From the IMG/VR virus record IMGVR_UViG_3300018083_000091, positions 1 to 31,423 of that record: a DNA stretch of 31,423 nucleotides; one strand, written 5' to 3'. The notes under the pieces were generated by a model. It saw only the letters and a list, made by a program, of their open reading frames with translations, was not told the DNA's origin and did no database searches. This document shows, in pieces, positions 1 through 5,994 of this stretch. A program made the position numbers and the translations under genes. This stretch comes from a virus. How positions within the stretch are numbered: position 1 is the first letter of the stretch; every line of letters starts with the position of its first letter.

Positions 1-413
1 CCCCTGACCTCGATCGCCATGGTTTTGAAAGGTATTGGTTCGGGAATAACGACCTCGTCGAGCTTCCCGTCCAGCAATATGACTTTTGATCCGCCGACCA
101 GGTTGCCGATCACACGCACCCTGGCGGGTACGAGTCTTTCGATGTCCACGCCTACGCCGATGGGGCCTGTGGCTATGCCGAGGGGGGCGGACCCGCCCAA
201 ATACGCTTCGATGATGCGCAGTTCGTGCGCTTTTGGCGGGCGCTGTCCGTAGCGCATTCTCGAAACGAGTTCCGGACGAATGTCGAGCAGTTTTGCCAAC
301 TCGTTGCCGGCGCCCCTGCCGCGCTGCTTTAACCCCCGCTCAAACCAATCGGAGAACTCTGTGGGCGCGGTCTTGCGCTCTTCTTCGGCCTCTGTGAATC
401 GTGCTTTGTCCAT
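1..413 (-). CDS. LexA/CI-type phage repressor (HTH plus start of S24 peptidase), partial
   Basis: Read on the minus strand from an ATG at 413, this open frame runs off the left edge after 137 codons, so the C-terminus is missing. The first 85 or so residues look like an XRE-type helix-turn-helix: NELAKLLDIRPELVSRMRYG has the helix, turn and recognition-helix pattern. The segment ending PFKTMAIEVRG is how S24/LexA peptidase domains approach their catalytic Ser (usually G-D-S-M), which would lie just outside the window. By family knowledge, such proteins bind operators to hold the prophage silent and cleave themselves after RecA activation. The position, divergent from a Cro-like gene across a region with repeated operators, supports the call. 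A GGA-rich stretch precedes the ATG. The self-cleavage residues cannot be confirmed here. Confidence 0.85.
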   Translation of the reverse strand, partial: MDKARFTEAEEERKTAPTEFSDWFERGLKQRGRGAGNELAKLLDIRPELVSRMRYGQRPPKAHELRIIEAYLGGSAPLGIATGPIGVGVDIERLVPARVRVIGNLVGGSKVILLDGKLDEVVIPEPIPFKTMAIEVR

Positions 414-494
414 TTCGATATTCCGTAGGCGCTTGCTGGCGCTCTTGTGATTTTTCAAACTTCGTCATCGTCCGCCACCGACTCAGACACAAAC

Positions 495-563
495 TGATGC
501 AACAGTATCATCGATTCCGTAACTGATGCACTGGTAGCATCAATTGATGCACTAGTACTATTA
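495..563. promoter_or_regulatory. Three operator-like repeats in the repressor/cro control region
   Basis: Three related sites begin with TGATGCA. They are O1 at 495-510 (TGATGCAACAGTATCA), O2 at 524-542 (TGATGCACTGGTAGCATCA, with perfect TGATGC/GCATCA arms) and O3 at 545-563 (TGATGCACTAGTACTATTA). Starts are 29 and 21 bases apart, so O2 and O3 lie about two helical turns apart on one face. This is the classical layout of a CI/Cro switch. Assignment to the repressor at 1-413 or to the Cro-like protein is inferred from position. A weak leftward promoter (TTGTCT read on the minus strand at 582-587, TAATAG at 558-563) would overlap O3. Confidence 0.7.
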
Positions 564-603
564 AATTGCGATTTCCGCAATAGACAAAACGTCAATGTTG
601 CGG

Positions 604-636
604 TTGACAGTTTTTGCGGCTGGTGCAAAATGACGT
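604..636 (+). promoter_or_regulatory. Candidate rightward early promoter, possibly giving a leaderless transcript
   Basis: A perfect TTGACA hexamer lies at 604-609. With a 17-base spacer the -10 position would be 627-632 (AAAATG, a poor match). A start site there would fall at or next to the ATG at 637. No Shine-Dalgarno sequence is visible just before that ATG. This arrangement resembles leaderless phage regulator mRNAs such as lambda cI from PRM, but the weak -10 keeps the call tentative. Confidence 0.4.
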
Positions 637-879
637 ATGCCCACCGAACACCTCAACCCCGCAAAAAGCATCATCGAGCGCCTCGGCGGGGTGGACGTGG
701 TGACGAAGATCACCGGCAAGCATCTCACAAGAGTTTATCGCTGGATGTACTCGCGCCAGCGCGGCGGCACCGGCGGGCTCATCCCGCAGAGCGAATTTCA
801 TAAGCTGCTGGATTACGCCAAGAGGCGGAAAATCCGGCTGCGCCCCGGCGATTTCATGGCGGTCGGGGATGCCGAGTAA
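637..879 (+). CDS. Cro-like HTH regulator (carph-isopro type)
   Basis: An 80-residue basic protein, first in the rightward early operon. Residues 11-37 (IIERLGGVDVVTKIT, then RVYRWMYSR) form a helix-turn-helix like that of small proteobacterial regulators annotated as carph-isopro domain or YdaS/Cro-like proteins. GGTGGLIPQSEFHKLLDYAKRR is the usual follow-on segment, in which IP marks the next helix. It is divergent from the repressor gene and adjoins the three operators, so a Cro role (shutting off repressor transcription and tuning early genes) is likely but inferred from position. The start lacks an obvious ribosome binding site. Family membership is recognised from pattern, not from a search. 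Confidence 0.72.
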   Translation: MPTEHLNPAKSIIERLGGVDVVTKITGKHLTRVYRWMYSRQRGGTGGLIPQSEFHKLLDYAKRRKIRLRPGDFMAVGDAE

Positions 880-906
880 TTCAGCTGCGTAGGGAAGGGG
901 GGTGGC

Positions 907-1779
907 ATGAACATACACCCAGTTGCAAATTTCTTTCCGATGATGACGGACGAAGAACTCGCCGACCTCGCGGTGGACATCAAAGCCAACGGTCAACGGC
1001 AAAACATCATCACGACCCTGCTCGACGAAGAGGAATGGCTCGTCGATGGCCGCAATCGCCTGAAGGCGTGCGAGATGGTTGGCATCGAGCCGCGCTTCGA
1101 GCGCGTGAACGGCGCCACTGATCTTCTGGCGCTTGTCGTTTCGCTCAACGTGAAGCGGCGCAACCTCACCGCAGGGCAGCGCGCCATCGCAGCCGCGGAA
1201 GCGTGGATACAGGCGGAGAAGGAAGGGCGGGTCAGAACGCAAGGCGGGGATCGAAAATCAAGTGCAAAAAATTTACACTTGATCACCAAGCCTCGCGATC
1301 ACTTCGCAAAGCTATTTAGTTCAAATGCTGTCTACGTTGAGCAGGGGCATGTCTTGCTCAAAGACGATGCGCTCGCAGCCGCTGAAGTGAAGGCAGGCGC
1401 ATCGCTCAAGGAAAAATATGATGCCTTTGCGCTCCGTCGCGGCGGAACGCTGAATGAACAATCACGCCTCCGCAAACTCAGCGAGGAACGACCTGACTTA
1501 GCCGAAGCGGTGGCGGCAGAGCGCATCACGCTTGAAGCCGCAGAAGCGACCATGAAAAAAGAGGCCGAGGCGCGCAAGCAGCAACGCTGGGCGTTCACGA
1601 TGGAATTGCTCGACTGTGTGCGTGGACTTGACCGCACGCCAAATGACGCAAACGACATCGTCACAGAATACGACGCCGCGCATGCGGAAAGTCGCGGCGA
1701 AAGCATCACGCCTGAGCGGCTGCGCAAGGCGGCCGACTATCTGAATGCGTTGGCCAACGCAATGGAGTCGAGCACATGA
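907..1779 (+). CDS. ParB/Srx-fold nuclease-like protein
   Basis: A 290-residue protein with a ParB N-terminal domain. In order it shows DIKANGQRQNI near residues 24-34 (equivalent to the QP-I box), WLVDGRNRLKAC at 44-55 (the DGR/GERR box) and LNVKRRNLT at 80-88 (the ENIQR-like box). These are the nucleotide-binding motifs of ParB-type CTPase folds. Residues 131-151 (DHFAKLFSSNAVYVEQGHVLL) look like the following helix-turn-helix, and the C-terminal part is helical and charged. Strong purine-rich SD (AAGGGGGG) precedes the ATG. Phage ParB-like proteins often act in early gene regulation or as nucleases, and true segregation ParBs share the fold. A near-consensus parS lies 3 kb downstream, which makes a segregation or regulatory role worth testing. 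No parA gene is visible. An 8-base inverted repeat (1257-1264 with 1276-1283) lies inside the gene. Confidence 0.82.
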   Translation: MNIHPVANFFPMMTDEELADLAVDIKANGQRQNIITTLLDEEEWLVDGRNRLKACEMVGIEPRFERVNGATDLLALVVSLNVKRRNLTAGQRAIAAAEAWIQAEKEGRVRTQGGDRKSSAKNLHLITKPRDHFAKLFSSNAVYVEQGHVLLKDDALAAAEVKAGASLKEKYDAFALRRGGTLNEQSRLRKLSEERPDLAEAVAAERITLEAAEATMKKEAEARKQQRWAFTMELLDCVRGLDRTPNDANDIVTEYDAAHAESRGESITPERLRKAADYLNALANAMESST

Positions 1780-2246
1780 GAAAACTTCCGAGCGGTTTCT
1801 ATGCGGACTTGGCGTTGTTGCGTGCGAGGAAAGGCAAACAGGAATATAAGCGCGATGACATCTTGCCGGATGTCATTGGGCTTTTTCATCAGCACTACAC
1901 GAACGGGAACCCGGCTGATGCCCTGTTGCGCGACTGGGCCAATTCGATACTTGATAGCGCCGAAGCGTTCGAAGACAAAGCAGAGGACGGTCTCTTCCCA
2001 CACCAAGCACAGATTGCGCTGGGCGGCCCAGGCCGACCTCGCATTAACCGCGGCCGGATCAATTTAGTACAGGCGCTCCGGCGCAAGCGCGTTATCGATA
2101 AAAACAAGATCGCGCAAGACCGCGCATGGGCGAACGAGACGCATTGGCTCGACGATACACTCGACGCCCTGCGCGATCACGCACCCACCGTTGTGCGTGA
2201 AGACGTGCTCAATGAAGATGGAACGCCGCGATCAAAAGCGGCATAG
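1776..2246 (+). CDS. Phage protein of unknown function
   Basis: A 156-residue protein whose ATG overlaps the stop of the ParB-like gene (ATGA at 1776-1779), so translation is probably coupled. I do not recognise a domain. It is helical and charged, with a basic centre (GGPGRPRINRGRINLVQALRRK) that could contact nucleic acid, and an acidic end. The position between a ParB-like and a nuclease-like gene suggests early DNA metabolism or regulation, which is inference only. Confidence 0.65.
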   Translation: MRKLPSGFYADLALLRARKGKQEYKRDDILPDVIGLFHQHYTNGNPADALLRDWANSILDSAEAFEDKAEDGLFPHQAQIALGGPGRPRINRGRINLVQALRRKRVIDKNKIAQDRAWANETHWLDDTLDALRDHAPTVVREDVLNEDGTPRSKAA

Positions 2247-2285
2247 CCCATCCCCGCGCGCCATGCGTATTTCGGAGGGCGGCGG

Positions 2286-2612
2286 ATGCACTGCGAGAGC
2301 CCGATCGAGGACCGTCTAGGCGCCGCCCTGCTGGTCGAGGCGCGCGGTGAGTTCGACATCATCCCCCAATACAGGCTGGGCCGCTATCGCTACGACTTTG
2401 CCATCACGCCCCCCGGCGCCTGCCGGCCGCTCGTCCTGGTCGAGTGCGATAGCGCTGCTTTCCATGCCACCGCGGCGCAACGGGCCAACGACCGGGCCAA
2501 GGACGCTGACGCGCACGCCGTCGGCATCCGTTTGATCCGGGTCCGCGGCAAGGAGATCTACCGCAATGCGCCGGCCCTGGCCGAGTTCATCGTCGGGGAG
2601 TGTTGCAGATGA
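2286..2612 (+). CDS. DUF559/Vsr-like PD-(D/E)XK endonuclease-fold protein
   Basis: A 108-residue protein resembling DUF559 and very-short-patch-repair endonuclease folds. It opens with SPIEDRLGAALL (Glu8 in the first helix), then RYRYDFAI (Asp37) and LVLVECDSAAFH (Glu53, Asp55, His60). These match the E / D / ExD series of a PD-(D/E)XK core. IRLIRVRGKEI at residues 81-91 resembles the usual last core strand. DUF559 proteins usually run 110-150 residues, so this is compact but near complete. A GGAGGGCGG ribosome site precedes the ATG. It overlaps the replication gene by ATGA. A role in phage DNA processing is plausible, but substrate and activity are unknown. Confidence 0.7.
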   Translation: MHCESPIEDRLGAALLVEARGEFDIIPQYRLGRYRYDFAITPPGACRPLVLVECDSAAFHATAAQRANDRAKDADAHAVGIRLIRVRGKEIYRNAPALAEFIVGECCR

Positions 2613-3514
2613 GCTTTCCTTGGATGTCCCTCCACATCGGCGACTACCTGAAGGACACCGGGCACCTCCGCACCGTCGACCACGGCGCCTATCTCCTGTT
2701 GATCATGCACTATTGGACCACGGGCGGCCTTCCCGACGACGATCGGCAGCTCGCCGCGATCGCTCGCATGTCTGACCGAAAATGGAAGGAATTGCGAACA
2801 AAAATTGCACCGTTTTTCTCACCAAATTGGAAGCATAAACGGATCGATCGGGAGCTTGCCGAGGCCCGCGAAAAGTATGAGAAAAGGGCCTTTTCCGGCA
2901 GTAGTGGCGGAAAAGCCACAGCAGCAAAACGGGCGTTTTGCTACCAGCAGAATGGCAGTTTTGCTACCAGCAAACGTACCAGCAAAACGGCAGCAAACGC
3001 CCAGCAACCTACAACCTACAACCAACAAGAAGATTTAGGAGAGAGTCTTTCTACCTCACGAGTTGATCGAACAGGGTCAGGTTCGGCGGATGCGGCCGAC
3101 ATTCGACCGGCCGAAGTGGCCGGTCCGTGCGATTGGCCGAAGAACTATCGCGATCAATTCTGGTCGAAGTACCCCAACAAGATCGGAAAGCCGAAGGCGC
3201 TCGCCAAGCTCGACCGCGCCCGCAAGCGCGGCGTGGCGTGGGCCGAGCTGTGGAGTGGGCTCGAGCGCTACGTGGCCAAAACCGACGATCGGTCGTGGTG
3301 CAACCCCGAAACATGGATCAATCAGGAGAGGTGGACCGATGAGCCAGGAATTCAAACCAATCGGGGATTTAGTGCCGGCGGTTCTCGCGGCGGCAGCCAC
3401 GCCGTCAAAGCCGTCGCAGCAGCCCGGCGTGCGGCCGCCGCCTTCGAGGCTCACGAACTACGAGACGCCGAGCCGGTTGTGGTCGAACTGGATCCCCGAC
3501 CACGGCGCGCGTGA
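2609..3514 (+). CDS. DUF1376 replication protein (phage replisome organiser-like)
   Basis: A 301-residue protein starting at the ATG that overlaps the preceding stop. Residues 5-60 (WMSLHIGDYLKDTGHL, HGAYLLLIMHYWTTGGLP, LAAIARMSDRKW) are a textbook DUF1376 domain, found in phage replication-initiation proteins. A low-complexity linker rich in Ser, Lys, Ala and Gln spans roughly residues 90-150. The C-terminal part (WPKNYRDQFWSKYPNK, then NPETWINQERWTDEP) is the conserved tail domain of phage replication proteins such as replisome organisers. Past WTDEP there is an Ala/Arg-rich extension that overlaps the next gene by 176 bases in another frame. The DNA of the linker carries clustered GCAAAAC repeats and could include a replication origin, as lambda O does. 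Confidence 0.8.
   Translation: MSFPWMSLHIGDYLKDTGHLRTVDHGAYLLLIMHYWTTGGLPDDDRQLAAIARMSDRKWKELRTKIAPFFSPNWKHKRIDRELAEAREKYEKRAFSGSSGGKATAAKRAFCYQQNGSFATSKRTSKTAANAQQPTTYNQQEDLGESLSTSRVDRTGSGSADAADIRPAEVAGPCDWPKNYRDQFWSKYPNKIGKPKALAKLDRARKRGVAWAELWSGLERYVAKTDDRSWCNPETWINQERWTDEPGIQTNRGFSAGGSRGGSHAVKAVAAARRAAAAFEAHELRDAEPVVVELDPRPRRA
2881..2998. repeat. Iteron-like repeat cluster inside the replication gene, candidate origin
   Basis: The stretch opens with a 15-base palindrome with a central G (2881-2895). It then holds four copies of GCAAAAC or its complement (2924-2930 forward, 2935-2941 reverse, 2958-2964 reverse, 2982-2988 forward) and two GCAAACG half-copies (2970-2976, 2992-2998). The first two form an 18-base inverted repeat, GCAAAACG-GG-CGTTTTGC, at 2924-2941. 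TTTTGCTACCAGCA occurs twice. A less GC-rich ACCTACA-repeat stretch follows (3003-3040). Iterons within the initiator gene next to an AT-richer stretch are the lambda-type origin layout. A caveat is that linkers of DUF1376 proteins often have peptide repeats. Confidence 0.45.
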
Positions 3515-4082
3515 GATCGTGCGCGCCCTGACACCGACCAATCGGGCCGCGTTGCAGCATCGCGCCGCCGAGCTGATAAACGGCCTGCGCCCATTTACGG
3601 CCGCCGAAGCCAACGAGGTGGACGCTGCCCTGCACGGGATGCTCTCCGGGTTTCGGGCGCTGGCGCGCCAGGAGGGCGAATATGCGGACGCCTCGGTCGA
3701 AGTGCTGCGTGCGGTGCTGCGGGAATTCCCGCCTTGGGCGATTATCGAGGGCTGCCTTCAAATCGCGCGCGGCAAGGTCCCCGACCTTGACCACCGCTAT
3801 GCCCCCAACGATGTGCAGGTGTGCGACGTCGTGGCGGCGATCGTCGCGCCCGCCCGAGAGAACCTTGACAACGCGATGGCGCTCTTGCGCGCTCCGGTCG
3901 AAACACCGGAACCGCCACGGCCGGCCCGCGAAGAGATCGAGGCGAAGCTCGGCCGCCCGATCGGCGAGCGTCCGATGAAACCCATGCCCAAACCATGGGA
4001 GGGCGACGGTAAGCACGCGCTGCGCGTCGCGGCGGACCTTGAGGCCCGTCGGCGCCGGCGGGAGGCCGGGGCACCGCCATGA
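3339..4082 (+). CDS. Phage protein of unknown function, overlapping the replication gene
   Basis: A 247-residue protein. I chose the ATG at 3339 because AGGAGAGG sits 8 bases upstream. The open frame extends further 5', but that part is antisense-like sequence of the DUF1376 gene. The first 176 bases overlap the end of the DUF1376 gene in a different frame. The N-terminus is Pro/Ala-rich, followed by a helical domain (REIVRALTPTNRAALQHRAA, EVDAALHGMLSGFRALARQE) that is typical of conserved phage proteins next to replication genes. I recognise no catalytic motif. A helper role in replication, for example helicase loading, is possible only by position. Confidence 0.7.
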   Translation: MSQEFKPIGDLVPAVLAAAATPSKPSQQPGVRPPPSRLTNYETPSRLWSNWIPDHGAREIVRALTPTNRAALQHRAAELINGLRPFTAAEANEVDAALHGMLSGFRALARQEGEYADASVEVLRAVLREFPPWAIIEGCLQIARGKVPDLDHRYAPNDVQVCDVVAAIVAPARENLDNAMALLRAPVETPEPPRPAREEIEAKLGRPIGERPMKPMPKPWEGDGKHALRVAADLEARRRRREAGAPP

Positions 4083-4345
4083 GATACCGGCACCGCTACC
4101 GGATCGAGGAGGATTTCTTCCTGCGGATGGCGTCCGAGCGCCGCTGGCAGGTCGAGCCCATCCTCGGAGTGCTGTACGTCTGCGAGCCCGGGCACGTGCG
4201 GCGTTTCCGGGTGGCCGACTGCTGCATCGGCGTCTACGGCCCGATCACCGGCTGCTTCCACACCGACCGCGTCCCGGCAAAACTGGACCCGCGGGTCATT
4301 CCCTGGTGCGACTGCTGCTGGCAGGCCACCGGCGGGAACGTTTGA
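4079..4345 (+). CDS. Small Cys-containing phage protein, unknown function
   Basis: An 88-residue protein whose ATG overlaps the previous stop (ATGA), with GGAGG a short distance upstream. It contains several Cys residues (YVCEPG, DCCIGVYG, ITGCFH, WCDCCWQ) that could bind a metal. No family is recognised. Its last 50 bases overlap, in convergent orientation, the end of the BrnA-like gene on the minus strand, so read-through in this region would produce antisense RNA to that gene. Confidence 0.65.
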   Translation: MRYRHRYRIEEDFFLRMASERRWQVEPILGVLYVCEPGHVRRFRVADCCIGVYGPITGCFHTDRVPAKLDPRVIPWCDCCWQATGGNV

Positions 4346-4481
4346 CATGATCCGACAACACCATGCCCATGCGTGTCTGCCAGCCCGGCCCTGTAGCGCG
4401 AAACCGCTCGACCACCTCACGTGGGAGCCGCAGCGTCAGAGCAACCTTGCGGTCCTGCGCGGCGAGCGGCGGGCGGCCCAT
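4296..4481 (-). CDS. Orphan BrnA-type ribbon-helix-helix antitoxin-like protein
   Basis: A 61-residue protein on the minus strand. RKVALTLRLPREVVERFRAT and GPGWQTRMGMVLSDHVKR (residues 11-48) match the C-terminal part of BrnA (DUF4415) antitoxins, a MetJ/Arc ribbon-helix-helix fold with the hallmark GPGWQTR. BrnA normally neutralises BrnT RNase toxin and represses its own operon. No BrnT-like gene lies next to it, and BrnA proteins are usually longer at the N-terminus, so this is a solitary short version, perhaps a DNA-binding regulator. The ATG directly follows the stop of the 4482-4703 gene, so the two are translationally coupled. The last residues (RRWPASSSRTRE) run convergently into the neighbouring plus-strand gene. 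Confidence 0.75.
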   Translation of the reverse strand: MGRPPLAAQDRKVALTLRLPREVVERFRATGPGWQTRMGMVLSDHVKRSRRWPASSSRTRE

Positions 4482-4703
4482 TCATCCCACCGTGAAGAGT
4501 TTGACGATGATGGCGAGCGAGAGCGCGAGATTGATCCCGACCATCCCCTTGAGCACGGCAAGATCGCTCTCGATCTTAGCGAGCCGGTTCTCGTAGCTGG
4601 CTGCTTCCTCTGCGGCCTTTACGGCTCTGTCCTCGCTGGCGCCGGCTTCCTTCAGCGCCGAGTAAAGCTCGGCCATCATGATGGGCATGGCTGGTTTCCG
4701 CAT
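4482..4703 (-). CDS. Small coiled-coil membrane protein
   Basis: A 73-residue protein with a helical N-terminal part (AELYSALKEAGASEDRAVKAAEEAA), a coiled-coil stretch NRLAKIESDLAVLK and one C-terminal membrane segment (NLALSLAIIVKLF). The layout resembles DUF1640-like coiled-coil membrane proteins common in rhizobial phages. The true start may be any of several ATGs within the first ten codons, and none has a good ribosome site. It leads a two-gene minus-strand unit with the BrnA-like gene. The motif NRLA-(K/R)-IESDL recurs in the 35-residue protein at 6445-6552, which suggests duplication. Function is unknown. A holin-like or host-membrane role is speculative. Confidence 0.68.
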   Translation of the reverse strand: MRKPAMPIMMAELYSALKEAGASEDRAVKAAEEAASYENRLAKIESDLAVLKGMVGINLALSLAIIVKLFTVG

Positions 4704-4716
4704 GGTTGCAGCAATT

Positions 4717-4745
4717 CATGTAGCTACAATAACGGCTTTTGTCAA
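4717..4745 (-). promoter_or_regulatory. Candidate minus-strand promoter with TGTAGCTACA palindrome
   Basis: On the minus strand, TTGACA (complement of 4740-4745) is followed, with a 17-base spacer, by TACATG (4722-4717). The perfect 10-base palindrome TGTAGCTACA (4719-4728) lies between and over these elements. It would be suited to bind a dimeric repressor. The BrnA-like protein of this same operon is a candidate because ribbon-helix-helix antitoxins usually autoregulate. The -10 match is weak and the binding assignment is inferred. Confidence 0.35.
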
Positions 4746-4772
4746 CCGCTTCTGAGCGAGGTGTGGCAAAAA

Positions 4773-4788
4773 TGTTTCACGTGAAACC
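4773..4788. promoter_or_regulatory. parS-like centromere site
   Basis: The sequence TGTTTCACGTGAAACC matches the bacterial chromosomal parS consensus TGTTNCACGTGAAACA at all but the last base, and its 14-base core GTTTCACGTGAAAC is a perfect palindrome. It lies in an intergenic stretch between the minus-strand unit and the gene at 4889. parS is the loading site of chromosomal ParB (Spo0J), which spreads on DNA using CTP. Only one copy was seen. Whether the host ParB or the phage ParB-like protein at 907-1779 binds it is unknown. Confidence 0.7.
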
Positions 4789-4888
4789 TCTGGCGCGACG
4801 GCCCCGCCAGCGTGTATGCTGGGCGCAGCCGGACGACGCGCTAACGCCGCCCGGCCACTTGGAACCGCAGCCTGTGAAGGAGGCCACG

Positions 4889-5407
4889 ATGCCCGATGAC
4901 GAGTCTATCCTCGATACCCTTGCTAAACCATTAGCAGTCAAGCCGGTTGCCTATCGTGGCCGGATGACGCCAGCCGGGTATCAGCCCGAGAACCACGAAT
5001 GGCGCGACTGGCTTTGCAGCCGGAACGTCGATGGTCGCCTCACCGGCAAAGACCCAATGCTGCTGCCAATCGGCTTGCTGGCTGCAGCAGGACATCCTAA
5101 TCCATCCCCGGGCGGCATCCGGGGCGTCCTCCTGCGGTTACGAGTCATGCACGGGGTCCACCAGGGCGAAGCGCGCCATGACGGGTTCCTGGGGCTTGGG
5201 CCAGACGACCTCCCAAAACGAGTGACGGAAATCCGCGAGGCGGTCTGCAAGCCCTGCTCATCCGGCAGTCTTGCCGAAATCCGCCACTGTGCAATCTACG
5301 ACTGCCCATGTTGGCCGTTTCGCATGGGTAAGAACCCGCATAACCCGCAACGCGGCAAGGACATGTCCGCAGTGCGCGCGGCTATCGGCCCGGAGGCAGT
5401 TCTATGA
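4889..5407 (+). CDS. Conserved phage protein with Cys-rich putative zinc site
   Basis: A 172-residue protein. The ATG at 4889 is preferred over the longer open frame from 4739 because GAAGGAGG lies 5-6 bases upstream and the upstream part covers the parS region. Near the C-terminus it has the pattern C-x2-C, then RHC and DCPCWPFRMGKNPHNP. This pattern recurs in conserved phage proteins near replication genes and may be a zinc-binding module. The N-terminal part contains PENHEWRDWLCSRN. No enzyme motif is recognised. It overlaps the next gene by ATGA. Confidence 0.7.
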   Translation: MPDDESILDTLAKPLAVKPVAYRGRMTPAGYQPENHEWRDWLCSRNVDGRLTGKDPMLLPIGLLAAAGHPNPSPGGIRGVLLRLRVMHGVHQGEARHDGFLGLGPDDLPKRVTEIREAVCKPCSSGSLAEIRHCAIYDCPCWPFRMGKNPHNPQRGKDMSAVRAAIGPEAVL

Positions 5408-5865
5408 CCCCTCACACCCTCATCGCCTCGGTGCTCGTCCTGCTCGCGGGCGGGACCGGCCTTCTGTGGCCAAAAAGCAACAGTGAGGCGCAGTACTTCG
5501 ACGCGCCTAGGCCCGCGCCCGTGCGGACCCTCACATACCGGTTGGAACCGCATCCGCTGTGGCTACCCCGGTGGCTCGGCACCGATGCCAGCGCACCAGC
5601 GCCCGCCTGGCGGCTCCGGGGGGACGGCGTGTGGGAGCCCTGGGTCCTCAACCCGCCCGCCTGGCTGACCGCCATCCCCGGCAGTTACGTTGCGGCCGAG
5701 ACCGTCCCTCTCCCCCCTGAGCGGCCGAAGGGCGAGACCCCCCCCTCCACCGATAGGGGGGTCGTCCCCACCCAAAAACGCATAGCTCGCGACGGCGGGC
5801 TATGTGAAAAACACGGGCTCAAGCAGGTCTGGACCGACAAATTCCGGTGGCGCTGCCGGCCCTAG
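5404..5865 (+). CDS. Membrane-anchored phage protein of unknown function
   Basis: A 153-residue protein with an N-terminal hydrophobic helix (residues 6-22, LIASVLVLLAGGTGLLW) that may be a signal anchor. A Pro/Trp-rich middle follows (YRLEPHPLWLPRWLG, WVLNPPAWL). The C-terminal CEKHGLKQVWTDKFRWRCRP is a conserved tail found on small phage proteins, with a Cys pair. Translation is coupled by ATGA overlap. An 8-base inverted repeat built on C8 and G6 runs (5736-5743 with 5756-5763) lies inside the gene. Function is unknown. Confidence 0.65.
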   Translation: MTPHTLIASVLVLLAGGTGLLWPKSNSEAQYFDAPRPAPVRTLTYRLEPHPLWLPRWLGTDASAPAPAWRLRGDGVWEPWVLNPPAWLTAIPGSYVAAETVPLPPERPKGETPPSTDRGVVPTQKRIARDGGLCEKHGLKQVWTDKFRWRCRP

Positions 5866-5910
5866 CTAATCCTTCGCCGCTGCGACAGCGCTTGCTCAAG
5901 CAGGCGGCCA

Positions 5911-5994
5911 ATGTTTGAAATAGCAGGCGGAATATTGCTCGCATATTTTGCGCTGATCTTCATCGGGGCAATCATCGAGAATGCACAACGATGA
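5911..5994 (+). CDS. 27-residue single-span membrane micro-protein
   Basis: A short frame from an ATG at 5911 encodes MFEIAGGILLAYFALIFIGA followed by IIENAQR. Almost the whole chain is one hydrophobic helix. Its stop overlaps the next ATG (ATGA at 5991-5994) and a purine-rich AGGCGG precedes its own start, so it fits the coupled small-gene run. It is too short for family assignment. It could be a holin-like or regulatory micro-protein, or a leader that couples translation. Confidence 0.5.
   Translation: MFEIAGGILLAYFALIFIGAIIENAQR

Noticed and set aside
3063-3338. Upstream extension of the 3339 gene
   Set aside because: Arg/Pro/Ser-rich out-of-frame reading of the DUF1376 C-terminal domain; AGGAGAGG marks the start at 3339.
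4739-4888. Upstream extension of the 4889 gene over the parS site
   Set aside because: The better ribosome site GAAGGAGG precedes ATG 4889, and the extension lacks conserved features.
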